This document shows, piece after piece, positions 34,455-45,899 of a DNA stretch of 64,000 nt. Source of the stretch: Biscogniauxia marginata (lineage: Eukaryota > Ascomycota > Sordariomycetes > Xylariales > Xylariaceae). The notes under the pieces were generated by a model. It had not been told where the DNA came from and searched no databases. It was given only the letters and a program-made list of their open reading frames with translations. Location of the stretch: assembly GCA_022695795.1 (NCBI GenBank), contig MU404071.1, positions 124,001-188,000 on the forward strand, read 5' to 3'. The stretch's first letter is position 1. Each line of letters opens with the position of its first letter. The position numbers and the translations under genes were made by a program.

Positions 34455-35833
34455 ATGGCATCCTCCTGGGTACCCGACATCTCGCCCGACAGTCCATTTT
34501 CTCTAGCGAATATCCCTTTCGGCATCATCAGTACACCGGGTGACCCCGCGCCCCGTGCCGCCATCGCCATCGGCTCCCACGTCCTCGACCTGAAGGTGTT
34601 GTCCTCACACCCGAATTTCGTCGACATATTTCCTAGTTTAAAAAACCATGACAGCATATTCTCCGAGCCGACACTGAATGCGTTCGCGGCCCTCGGCCGG
34701 CCCGTTCATCGGGAGGTGCGCAAAGCCATCCAGGACCTACTCTCGGCTGAGACGTCGCATCCCGAGATCCTGAGGGACAACGCGGAGCTGCGCGAAAGGG
34801 CTCTGATCGCCCAGAGGGGCGTCAAGATGCACCTCCCTATGAACATCGGTGATTATACAGACTTCTACGCCGGGTATCATCACGCCTTCGCGGTGGGCGC
34901 CATGTTCCGCGGGCCGCAGAACGCCCTTCAGCCGAATTACACCCACCTTCCCGTCGGATACCACGGACGGGCCTCTAGCATCGTCGTCTCGGGCACGCCG
35001 ATCCAACGCCCGCACGGACAAATCCTGCTCGACCCGGCGGTGGAGCCCAAACAGCCCGTCGCAGCTCCATGTCGGCGGTTAGATTTCGAGTTGGAGCTCG
35101 GCTGCTTCCTCGCGAGGCCGAACGAGATGGGGTCGCCAATCAAGATCGTCGACGCCGATGAGCACATATTCGGGTATGTTCTCCTGAACGACTGGAGCGC
35201 GCGCGACATCCAGTCGTGGGAGTACGTGCCGCTAGGCCCTTTCAACAGCAAGAACTTCGCCTCTACCGTCAGCCCCTGGGTTGTTCTTGCGGACGCCCTA
35301 GAGCCGTTCAGAGTGAAGGGGATTAAGAATGAGTCCACGTTGCAGGACTACTTGAAGGAGAACAGAGAAGACACCGTCTTCGACATTGAATTGGAGGTTG
35401 AACTAGAGAGTGAGTATATATGTTCATACATATATCCGATCGACATACACGCGCACACGTGTAAGCCAGGCAAAGCTAATTATTCGTGATAGCACCGCAA
35501 GGGGACTCGACAACGATCTGCACGACGAGCTCGAAGCACCTGCTGTGGTCATTCCCGCAGATGATCGCGCACCACTCCCTCGGCGGCTGCCCGATGAGGA
35601 CGGGCGACATGCTAGGATCCGGAACCATCAGCGGGCCGGAGTCGCGCCAGCGCGGCAGCCTACTGGAGATGAGCGAGGGCGGCAAGAAGGACGTCATGCT
35701 CTACGGCATGGACGTCCGGCGGTTTCTGAAGGATGGCGACTCCGTCACACTGCGCGGGGTCTGCGGGAAGCCGGGCGAGAGGGTGGGCTTCGGCGAGTGC
35801 GTCGGCCGGATACAAGGGGCGATTCAACTGTAA
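34455..35833 (+). CDS. fahA: Fumarylacetoacetase
   Basis: Two exons, 34455-35409 and 35493-35833 (83-nt intron, GTGAGT donor), 431 aa, normal for the family. It catalyses the last step of tyrosine/phenylalanine and homogentisate degradation: 4-fumarylacetoacetate to fumarate plus acetoacetate. Active-site and metal residues are in place: DYTDFYAGYHHAFAVGAMFRG (metal Asp and catalytic His), ELELGCF (two metal Glu), LLNDWSARDIQSWEYVPLGP (metal Asp) and the downstream PFNSKNFASTVSPWV. The second exon ends in the usual SLLEMSEGG region and GFGECVGRI. Homogentisate dioxygenase and maleylacetoacetate isomerase, often adjacent in aspergilli, are not in this window. Cytosolic. The symbol follows Aspergillus usage. 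Confidence 0.97.
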
Positions 35834-37729
35834 CGGCTATGTTGCGGCGGAAAGGGAGTTTTGAGTCCAATACTTTTTGAGAGGGAGAGAAGGCTTGGCA
35901 TATCTTGACTTGAGAATTAGCAAACAAGAAACACTCAGCTTGGCTACTTGGTTCGCCTTTTCCTCCCTAGACTCGATAATATTGTGAAATGAGGACCGAC
36001 TAGCAATACGGATAGATCTAGAAACATGTGGCTATCAGCTTACCACATAACGGCATTATCAAGTGTCGACCCCGGTAGTTATATGTTCAAGAATCACGAT
36101 GGTATTCTGGCCCCACCCCCTCCCTCCCCCCTTTTACCCCTATTCTTTCGGTTTGCATTATAGGCTCCCCTTGGAAGGCAACGTAGCCAATCTCGTACTA
36201 ATCCTTCCAAGATGGAACTTCTAAGAATAGTTTAAAGAAGAGGTAAACCTGAAGACCTGATGTTACAGGTAGTAACCCGCAACATAAGAAATACGCAAAT
36301 AAACCGCAGTTTCCATTTTCCTAAGCAGCCAATATTAACCTAGCTTGTCTGTCTTGATATTTTCGGTGAAGTGTGTTACGTTGTCGATCGAGATGCAAAC
36401 TATCTGATTGTATGAATGAAATTATATCAATCTGTCCTTAGGAAACTATGCGATGGCCTACGATACCTATAGCACTATACTAAAGGACAGTTGCCTATCC
36501 TACTATGAATATTGTAACTTTCGAATCTGTTTCGTTAATGTCGCAAAGGTTCTCTGTCGACGCTTTTAAAACTACGCCATTTACATCGATAGAGGTAGAG
36601 ATGGTAAAACAACTGATGCAGCTTAATGACACAACATATCAATAACAGACGGGCTGACGCCCCCCAAACCGATGCAGTACGCGTCTCGGCGGTTACCGCG
36701 CACAGCATGACGGTAATTACGTGGAGGATAGGATAAGATTCTATAGCTCTCTCGACCAATCCTGTACCATATTGCTGAAAGGTACGTAATGGAGATTTGA
36801 CCCCGCGATCTACAGATAACGCATGTACAGTAGACACGATTAGTGATGTGTTCCTAGATGTGGTGCTAGATAGTTGGACATAGGCGGCATGTATAGGAGA
36901 CACACGCCAGTCTATTAAAGAAACAGCCTGGCTAATATCCTCTGCAATACGAATATAATCTCTTAGGTACCTATAAAAGGCTGAATGAATAAACCACAGT
37001 GGATTAGAAATAATTCTTCAAGGAATAGATTAGTCTATAGAATCCCTGCTAGGTAATATCAGCTTGAATGTTAGCAGTGAGCAAGTTCTCCTTTTACTAC
37101 CTATCCTTACCTACATACCCAAGGTACATGTGTTAAGATGTCGAAGTACGCAATACCTACCTAGTAACACTCGTGTTTGTCTGTACCTACAACGTTACCT
37201 GCCTAACTAGTCTATATTAGTAGGCCATCTTAAGGTATCAATTTTATTAAAATCAATAGGTACCTCACTAGGTAGTTGTAGGATTATGTAACTGTAGACT
37301 GTAGAAAGAGGTATAGTTTCCTGTGCGCTAATTAGTACACCTATCCAAAAGAGGTAGTAATAAGGCGATGACGGCCGGCAGCAGCAGAGAAACAATTACT
37401 ACGGATTATGGCGGCAAGTGACATTGGAAGTGACAAGTGACGCGGAGAAGATTAGAAGCGGGGGAAGGCCCGGTAGGTACATAAGCTGAAATAGTACCTA
37501 GGTACTACTAGTTTAGTGTTAGTTAGGTAACAACGGGTCAGGCGGGCGCAGGGCAAAAAGAAAAAAGAAAAAAGAAAAAGAACGGGCGTCATTAGCGCAG
37601 AAAGTTATCGCCATCAACCTTGCAAATGTTCGATGCAGCGACGACGAATTGTTACTCTACCTCAGCCACCATCCGCTCGTACAGCATCATGCTCGAGACA
37701 CGCGGCGAGGGGACGTTTAACGTTTCGAG
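35834..37729. other. Intergenic (1.9 kb)
   Basis: No gene supported. It contains a C/T-rich tract at about 36111-36131, dense TACCTA/TAGGTA hexamers between 37080 and 37530, and an A/G purine tract at 37555-37582 about 150 bp before the regulator gene start. The reverse-strand ORF 36535-36903 is not protein-like. Confidence 0.55.
37555..37582 (+). repeat. A-rich purine tract upstream of a regulator gene
   Basis: Repeats of aaaaag units form a 28-base purine run ~150 bp before the ATG at 37730. Such tracts often exclude nucleosomes in fungal promoters. Function here is inference. Confidence 0.5.
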
Positions 37730-40505
37730 ATGGAATTCTTCGAGAGCCAGGTCGGCGAGGTGCGGTACCTGACGACACTAGCCGAGACACCAGCCGCCGC
37801 ATCCGCATCGCCGGCATCCCCGTCGCTCACCAACAACTCACATTCACACAGCCATAGCCATCACCAGCAGCATCACCACCATCCCGCCAGCAGCAATCCC
37901 ATCAACAACAGGTCCGTGTCGGTCTCGTCGACTGCCGGGACCAAGAGGAAGGACAGCGGCGCCGACGACCTGCCCCCGGGGAAATCCACACCCCAGCAGA
38001 GGAGCAAACGGAACCGATACATTTCCATCGCGTGGTGAGTACTGATCGCCAATTCATCGCCAATCCACCATTCCTTTTCCCACTTCAATACATTCGCTTG
38101 CGCCTGTGCCTACGCCTCCTGCCGCGACGCGCCGGCTGTACCGACCCAAATGTCATGACAGATACTGACTCGCGATCGATGTGACCCGAAGTAACGAGTG
38201 CAAACGGCGCAAGATAAAATGCAACGGCGAGACGCCATGTCAGCGCTGCGGCAACCTCAACCTGCAATGCCTGTACGCGCCCAACTGCTGCTCCAACAGC
38301 GTCAAGGACTCGGACGAGTTCAAGCAGATGGCGCAGCAGGTGAACCAGTTGCAGGAACAGGTCGAGTCCCTGTTCAATAGCATGAACGCGCTGCGATCCG
38401 AAGCCCTGCGACTCGCCCCCATTCAGGATCGAAGCCTGCCCGTGCCGGCCTCGGCCTCGAGCACCCCGTCCTCCACCTCCATGACCATCCCCTCTCTCCA
38501 TCGACCCGACCTACCCCAGCTCCGCCAGCCTGGTTTCCGCGGCCCGACCAGCACCCGCTTCAGTTTAGATGTCGCCAAGAACACTCTTCACAAGATGGGC
38601 TATGGCAACCCCGGCTATGGTGCCGACGCCGACACCACTACCCACGACACCCCGACTGTCTCCCCCAGGCTTGTCCAGCAGACAGCTACATCGCCTTACA
38701 ATGCGAGGCCACCGGACCCCCTGTGGGAATTCGACAAGGATGAGCTGGTACGCTTGTGCCGCGTCTACGAAGAAGAGGTCGGCATCATGTGGCCTGTTGT
38801 GCGCATCGCGTCCGTCATCAACCACGCCAAGACCCTGGCTTCCTGGATGGAAGCTGCCAAAAACAACGGCCTTGTACATCCCTTCGGACAGGACGGTGGC
38901 ATTGCCGACCACAACAGTATACTGCTCAAAGTCGTCCTGTGCAATGCCTTGCTCGTGGAGGAACATGGCAACAGCGAGAGGGCCGAGAGGCTCTTTGAAA
39001 GTATCAAACCCATCACGGACAAGATGCTCATGAGCGATCCGAGCAACGTAAGGAACATGCCGATACTTGCTCTGGCGGTACGTCCATTCCCTACTATCCA
39101 TGCCCTGACTTTGTGCATTTCTCCAATCATTGCAGAGCCTAATTGAACCAGGCCGGTTACTATTTCCTCACAGCCGACGAGATCCTTTCGTGGCGCACTA
39201 TGGGCCAAGTCGCGCGGCATTGTTTTGAACTTGGGCTCCACCGGCGTGACGCTATCGAACAGATTGCCGACGAGGAGGAGCGACGGAACGCCGTCTACAC
39301 GTTCTGGACAGCCTACGTGTTGGATCGACGATGGTCCTTTGCCACTGGTCTGCCATATGTCGTGCCGGACGAAGAAATAGACCCCCAATTGCCGTATCCA
39401 GTAGGTCGACATACGCTGCTGCAGTCCTTGATTTGTTGGATGGCGTCTTTGTCCATTAGACTGTCACGGTGCTAACGTTTGTCAACAGGATGAATACCCC
39501 TTCCTCGTCGTTATGATAACCTACTCGAAGCTAAGCGCAAAGGTATGGCGACTTAGACGACACTTTGAGCCCAACGCAGCGTTGGAGTTGCAGGCGGGTG
39601 AAATCGAAGATCTAGACCAGCGGATCAAGCAGTGGTATAGAGAAGTGCCCAAAGAAGTCCGCCTTGATTTAGTAGATTGGGAGGCCCTGCCGCAGTATTT
39701 GAATCCCCCTGTCAACTCACAGAAGGAGTATGATATCGAGCGTCTTCAAATTTGGACCTATCTACGTCTCAACCAAATTCGCACCTGGCTCTATACGCCG
39801 ATCCTGCATACCCACAGCAGCATCATGGAAAACCTGCACCATGCAGAGTGCGCCGTCAAGCTGGCCAAGAATACCATCAGGTACCTGACACATCTGAACA
39901 ATACCACAAACATATATAGAAAGATGCAGATCTTCTATCATCAATTTTTATCATCAGCCATCACTGTGCTGTTTTTGGCGTCCTGTCATGCGCCGGTCAA
40001 CTTCAGTTCCACTTGTCGCGACGAATTCTATATGGCTTTGGAACTAGTTAAAGATCTATCGTCCAAATCGTGGGTATCAAAACGTCTATGGAGCACAATC
40101 AAATCTTTGAGGGAGATCGCACCTCGTCTCGGATTAGCCGAGGATCCGCACTCGAGTGCTGCTCTGACGATGGCCGGGCTTGCGACGGGACAGATGCGAC
40201 CGACTCCTCCACCAACTGCTGCCTCTTCTGCCTTTGGCCCACAGCCGGCCACGATAGTTGGGTCGCCCCCATCTCCCGATGGTGTGCAGAACGGCCTGCA
40301 AATGTCAAGTGAGATGTGTCGAATCTTCGAAGGCTACATAGGCAAAGGCAACAACACCGTGAGCAACAGCGGCTTGGCGCATCACGATCCACGGCCCATG
40401 GGCCCGACTACCACGGCCACGATTAATGCCGCTGGGTCGCCTATGCCCTTCGCAACGCCGCCAGGCAATAATAATATATACCAACATTTTAAGGACATGT
40501 TTTAA
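37730..40505 (+). CDS. Zn2Cys6 transcription factor, 818 aa
   Basis: Four exons: 37730-38034, 38192-39077, 39152-39400 and 39489-40505. The 157-nt first intron splits the first Cys codon of the zinc cluster (ISIA|C NECKRRKIKC). Before it lies a Ser/His-rich stretch (SHSHSHSHHQQHHHH) and a basic patch. The cluster is C-NECKRRKIKCNGETPCQRCGNLNLQC, followed by a coiled-coil dimerisation segment (EFKQMAQQVNQLQEQVESLFN). The fungal_trans domain spans about residues 240-600 and includes TADEILSWRTMGQVARHCFELGLHRR. Intron 2 is best ended at AACCAG (39151), because the nearer acceptor breaks the frame. The C-terminus is Pro/Asn/Gly-rich. It looks like a conserved Pezizomycotina regulator rather than a cluster-specific one. 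Target genes unknown. Confidence 0.95.
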
Positions 40506-42615
40506 AGAGCGCAGCAGGTTTTCGCTTCGGCGAGGGGGGCCTAGCACGATAGTATTGGGTTACATATAATGAAACTGACCTAGTTTCTTGTTTAATATAT
40601 ATCTATGTGTGTGTCTCTCACTCTCACTCTGTGTGTGTGTGTGTGTGGATCGTCTCTGTGTGTATCTATAATCTGGAAGACTGCTTTCTCGTGCATTGTT
40701 GCCAATAGAATGGGTTGTCAGCTCAAGAGTTGACGTTTGTTTGTCATCGCGCTTAATACCTAGTCAAGTCACAACGTAACGTCCAAGCCCGTTGAAAGGG
40801 CGCGTATAAGATGTAGGTAGTTCTTGATACTCATCGTATGTGTAGTAGTTATCGATTTCCGTAATCTTGCCCTAACTCGTCGATGGCGAATGCGGATTTG
40901 TTATTTATGTGCTGCTGCTGCTGATTGGCACATATATTCTCCGCCTGTTATACTCACCTTAGTTACTGCTATGGGCCCGCAGATCTTTGCTGGAGTGTGT
41001 GTCTGTGTTGTAAGAAAAAGGTCCGCAGTGCACCCCCCATCTAACCTACCTCGCTACCCTCGAAGCCCATGTTAACAAGGTGTATAAGGTATAGACAACT
41101 TGGATTCTCGTGGTATCTTGGGGGTATTCGGAATACTGGGCACAGCTTATAGATCCACTCGGAAGCATGATGGGTACGAAGTAACCTACCTACATATACA
41201 CGAATGTAGCACTTCCAACGGGAAGGGATATAATAAGATAAACTTCGCCTCGGGGAAGACTACGATATAAGTAATGGGTTCGGAATCTTCTCGTCGTAGT
41301 TATATCTAGTAGGAGAGAAGTTAGACGGCATATACAATATATGAATACATGTAGGTAACCCTCAGTTCTCCGGAATTAGACCTAGGCTTGCGGGTGCAAT
41401 TTTCCCGTTTGTCTCACAATTTTATCATGATGGATATTCGAGGTATTTCTTTGTTGTCATGAATCGCGTAAATACTATCTGACTTGTCACCAACCCATAC
41501 GATTTCAATACTACCATATGGACTGAATCCGAGACGGGTTGCGCGTGGAGCGTCAACGCTTCTGTGACACGCATATCTAATATACCAGGTACCTATGTAT
41601 ACATAGTAACAACCCCATAATGTTGATTTTTCGGTTTATCGTAATTGGCTTCTACCACCAAATTTAACGGAATTTGATAGCTTCAATTGACCTCATATCT
41701 GCACAGGCATCAGAGCGAATTTCAAAAGGGGTGAATGTTGTAATCGGATCATGGTCTAGTCAGGATGAGACGGGAGAGCATTCAATGCTTAGGAAGATTC
41801 ATGGGTTACGCGAAAATACTGTCATGTAGAGTCTAACTTACTACGGGACATATCTCGTTCCTCTTCTTATTTCTTCGACCCTTTGCCGGCAGAATAACCC
41901 CTCAGCTTTACGAAAATATTGTGTTATGGATAAGATATGAGCCTCGAAAAATCACCATCAATACTCCTTTTCACTTAAAGATATTCAGTCGCATGAGTTG
42001 TCTCACTTTCTTGTTGTTACTTTCAAGATTCACTGCTATACTATGCTCCAAACACAGGAATAATATGGTATCTAACAGCGAAGGAGTGACATCAGAACTA
42101 AAAGCCATCAATTTGAGTTAACCATCAATCTGTAGTATTCCCAGTGTGCTCTCTGATCCTTAAACACCATCGCTTCTCTCTAGTCAAATTTTTATCTTCA
42201 GCTCCCAGTAATACGCTGTTATTGATTTGCTTGTGGATCGAAAAGGTTAATCAACTCTTCCATTTCACCTGAATTATTAACTCTTAAAGTACAACCTCAT
42301 TATCATTCGCTTGATAGTATTCTGGTACCTTAATATTACGATGTGTAGGACATTCACTTGCGTTAGAGACAATATCAGCTGGAGTTGAAGATCATGTGAT
42401 CTAGTTAGCTATACAGCGGCCCGCCTGCCTGTACAACTCGTTCTAACTAATCTTAACTCTGATCATCATCATAAATTGGGCATTTCGAAATGAAGTGATG
42501 CATGGGAAAAGCCATCTGGGGTATATCGTGCCGAACCTCCAATGTCTGAACATCATGTCCTGTCACCATCCTCCAACATCAACCATGGTAGCATCCGCCA
42601 ACACTATCCGCAGAT
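40506..42615. other. Intergenic (2.1 kb)
   Basis: A (GT)n/(CT)n microsatellite lies at about 40604-40668 in the 3' flank of the regulator. No gene is supported. The ORFs 40824-41075 and 41921-42121 show no protein-like sequence. Confidence 0.55.
40630..40647 (+). repeat. (GT)n microsatellite
   Basis: Nine GT units inside a longer GT/CT-rich run, about 130 bp after the stop codon of the 37730-40505 gene. Confidence 0.8.
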
Positions 42616-43035
42616 CTAGTATAGACCAATGCAGACATCACCACGTACCCTGGCAGTGAGGTGTACCTCAGCTTCCAAGTCAAGCTTGATACCCACGAGA
42701 AGCGCCGCCGACTTCTGGTTGCCGTTGTCATCCGTCGCACCCTTCAAAAGTTGACCTATGCGAATGTTATTAACAAATTCCAGAGCGATCATTAGAAAGG
42801 TAGCTTACCAGCTGGCTGAGCTAGACCAGTCGATGTGGGTAGGTGCTGACCAGCCTGAGCAAGCTGGTTCAGAGGGCGACGGCCGCCACGAGCCTGGCCA
42901 TCCGACTCAGAGTCGCTGTTGTAGGCAGGGTTGCTCTTCAGGGGAAGAGTGGCAGTACTAAGAAGCCAATTAGAAACGCCATATACATTTTCGGTCGATA
43001 GGTTGCACTTACGGGTTGGCAGTAGGGGCAGACAT
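42616..43035 (-). CDS. Small LDL-module protein, 103 aa, three exons
   Basis: This gene is invisible as a long ORF. Exons are 43035-43013 (23 nt), 42957-42809 and 42755-42616. Introns of 55 and 53 nt have GTAAGT/GTAAGC donors and TTAG/ATAG acceptors, and phase is kept exactly across both. The protein starts MSAPTANPTATLPLKSNPAY and has a charged, disordered middle (NSDSESDGQARGGRRP). It ends with VGIKLDLEAEVHLTARVRGD plus eight residues. That ending is a diverged form of the C-terminal module of the genes at 54602 and 57336. The domain is known to me only as a recurrent C-terminus of small fungal proteins of unknown function. Divergent from the gene at 43836 with 0.8 kb between starts, an arrangement repeated at 54.6-56.5 kb. 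Confidence 0.88.
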
Positions 43036-43835
43036 TTTGATCTCGGTGGTGAGGAACAGGAAGAGGATTGGTATGGATTTAGTTAAATGATGGAAATATT
43101 AAAGACCGAGATCGCGCTGCGAATGCTCTTAGTCGAGATAGTTGAAGATTAGAGTGTGTGAAGGAGGCTGATGATGATGATGATAACTTTTCCCTAAGAT
43201 CTCTGAATATGCTCGTGTATATATATGCGTAGACTTTGCCGCTCTGACTGCCATTGGACCGAAAGGCCATGAAGATCTGCGGAAGGGTATCTTGGCCGCA
43301 TCTCAACAATGTTGTGGTTGAATCTCTATTGAAACACGAATCCAGATTTCAAGCGCTCAGATACAACGCACTCGTCCGATATGGTACGATGGAACTCGCC
43401 CAGCCATTCGTCCAAAGGACTTGCAGGGCAGTATTAGGTTGGTCCCTTAGTGCTACCCATTTCTCCAGGTTTCATGAGGTGTAGTAGTGGGAGTGGTCCC
43501 CGGATCAAAGCGCAGAGCCCCAAACTCCAGGAGGCTCGTTTAACCCCTGTCTGGCATGATATTTCTAGGATCAGATCCCCATGATGGCATGATCGGTCGG
43601 AGAAAATGGAACCCCAAGTGGGTTTGCAGCATTAGGGATTAGAGGGACCCTGATAAGGTCCATGTTCTAGATCACATCAGCACCAGCCAAAGTTGCCGTG
43701 TCGAAACATGACGGGAGTACAAGGGTGGCAATATCTTATTGCTAGACATTCCAATATCAAACATCTCTTTTGTTTGTAAACATTTCTTCACACATCATCT
43801 TTCCCCATCAGACCATTCCGACAACACGAAACCTC
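43036..43835. other. Divergent promoter region
   Basis: Between the starts of the small LDL-module gene (-) and its divergent partner (+). No coding sequence is supported, and the opposite-strand ORF 43254-43484 has no protein features. Confidence 0.5.
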
Positions 43836-45153
43836 ATGTCGACAAAAATTGACGCCTCGAAGACCTTCACCTTTCAAGGGAAAACCCTCCAAGAAGCCCT
43901 CGAAGAAGTAGCCATGGCGTTACCTATGATGTTGGCGTTGACAATCTGTCCGGCGATGCTGGGGACACAAGAAGCAATTCGGCAGAGTCAGTCCAAGAGC
44001 AAACGAGAAGAGCATCGTGCCCGTCGCTGCAATCTTATCGTCTCATGCGTGAAGCAATCGATTAGAAGCCGTGACATAAACGGCAAATTAGTTGTTCTAA
44101 AGGATAACAAGGTATGCCATCACTTCCTACTTAGTACCGATGAGTTACGGTGCTAATGCAACTGGACTCTAGCTCTATATCACGACATCACAACCGTTGG
44201 CCGAGGATGAAGAATCTGTACCTCCTGGAAATGGATACCCTTTTTCGGGATACTACTTGCCGTATCCCGACTCGAAATACGAAGGTCTGGTTAGCACCAT
44301 TAGCGACGATCCTCCCATGTTAAACTGGATATATGTCGACAAGAATACATATGAGGTGAAATATGGTCTCCGTGTAGATGCGCAGGAGCACATCACTGGA
44401 CCATTTGACTGCACACGGCAAGACCGGCGCATGACCTTAGAGGGTTGGGAAGGATTCGCGGCCGTGGAGGAATTCCCCGGTATATGGGCCCTCTATTTCG
44501 ATCGCGATGACGATGGCCTCGTCACGAAGATTCCTATGGGCACTAGGGTGCTCGAGGTTGAGCTGACGAGACGCGAAAAGAAGGAGCGCAAGCCGGAACC
44601 TGATCCTAATGAGGCGAAGACTTTAGATGAGATGATGAAGCAGCATAAGGAGAAGGTGCAAAAAGAGGAAGAAGAGAAGCAAGAGTTTATGCGAAAGCAG
44701 CAGGAGGAACTGCGTCTAGCCGAAGAGCAACATGCGGCGATGCTGCTGCTGCAGCAGCAAGAGCAAGAGCAAGAACAGCTGCAGAAACAACGGCAGAGTA
44801 CAGAGGCTGAGCATGAGCCAGCCCCAGATACTACACCGGCACGTCTTAGCCAGCTAGACTTGGACAGACTGAATTTCGAACGTCACGCTCAATCTAGCGT
44901 TCATGAACATCCGTCACATACTATGACTCGTTCTCCCAGCGCACTCACGGACAACCTTTCTCTATGGTCAGCCGCGAGAAGAACTGGGGACAACAGCGAC
45001 GCAGACTCTGTTACCGCGGTGAGCTCTATTGGAGACAGACTTGAAGCGCTCGCAGGTCCTACGCAGGATTCGGCATACCTACCGTTCTACAAGAAACCGT
45101 ACGTTGAGGACGATGACTCTCCTGAAGTAGAAGAACACGATGTAGATAGATGA
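43836..45153 (+). CDS. Uncharacterised protein, paralogue of the 55837 gene, with long Glu/Gln coiled coil
   Basis: Two exons, 43836-44111 and 44173-45153 (61-nt intron after DNK, phase 0), 418 aa. The start is the Met of MSTKIDASKTFTF. An upstream in-frame codon chain to 43770 is leader. The conserved core is about residues 60-190: KLVVLKDNK|LYI, NGYPFSGYYLPYP, YEGLVSTISDDPPMLNWIYVDKNT, GLRVDAQEHITGPFDCT, LEGWEGFAAVEE and ALYFDRDDDG. These match the 55837 gene motif by motif and share the intron position. A highly charged coiled coil (about 210-290, Lys/Glu then Gln-rich) and a disordered Ser-rich tail follow, both absent from the paralogue. No signal peptide. Function unknown. Confidence 0.9.
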
Positions 45154-45758
45154 GCTTAGATTCTTCCTTTTTTCTTCACTTCGGGGGCCATTTATATTGT
45201 ATTTTGATGAGGTAAAATCAGACGAGATCACGTAAATAACGCCGCTAGATCGGCCGTGGGGCTCGATGAAATTTAATCATCCCAAGTTTGCCAAGCTGAA
45301 TATCGTGGTCTGTTCGTCTCTGTGTTCGTACCGATTGGCTCATGAGCTGCCTCATATTCATTTCTAACCGACTTCCTGGGGTACGTGCTGAACAGAATAT
45401 CGGATTAAGCTTAAACGCTCCTTAGAGGCTTCTGGTTCCCAAGCTGTATCCTAACATCCACAAACTCATCTCATCATCATCAAGAGTTATCCCCTAGTTG
45501 GCATGGCAGCGTGGCAGCTGGTGGCGAAGCCCGCAATCTTTGGGTCAGCCCACGGATCTTCCTGCCAGGGGTGTCATATCATCAGTGTCGCAGAATCAGA
45601 GGCAGGATTTGTGTGGAATCTGGGCCCATATCAGCAGTTATCGAGCTTCAATACGTCTCATGTACCGGCCCCCCATGCATCAATATTCATGCGACCCACC
45701 TAGCAAAGGCTGGAGCTCGCCGACGCTTCTTTCGGGAAAATTTTGTATTGATTGATAC
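45154..45758. other. Intergenic / possible missing 5' exon
   Basis: Three overlapping ORFs occur at 45498-45783 but none is convincingly protein-like. An upstream exon of the 45900-47027 gene could lie here. Confidence 0.4.
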
Positions 45759-45899
45759 ATGCCAAAGATCGTCATCTCCATAGCCGCGGCTTTCGCTGAT
45801 AGTTTTCCCTTCTTCTGATAGAAATTTACGTACGGAAATGTAGACACTGAAGCGAATGATTCGGGGATATTCCAAATTGGCTGGTCAATCTGTCCCGAC

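Noticed and set aside
34455..35489. Unspliced fumarylacetoacetase ORF ending at 35489
   Set aside because: The C-terminal end of that ORF is intron sequence; the spliced model with exon 2 at 35493 gives the full enzyme.
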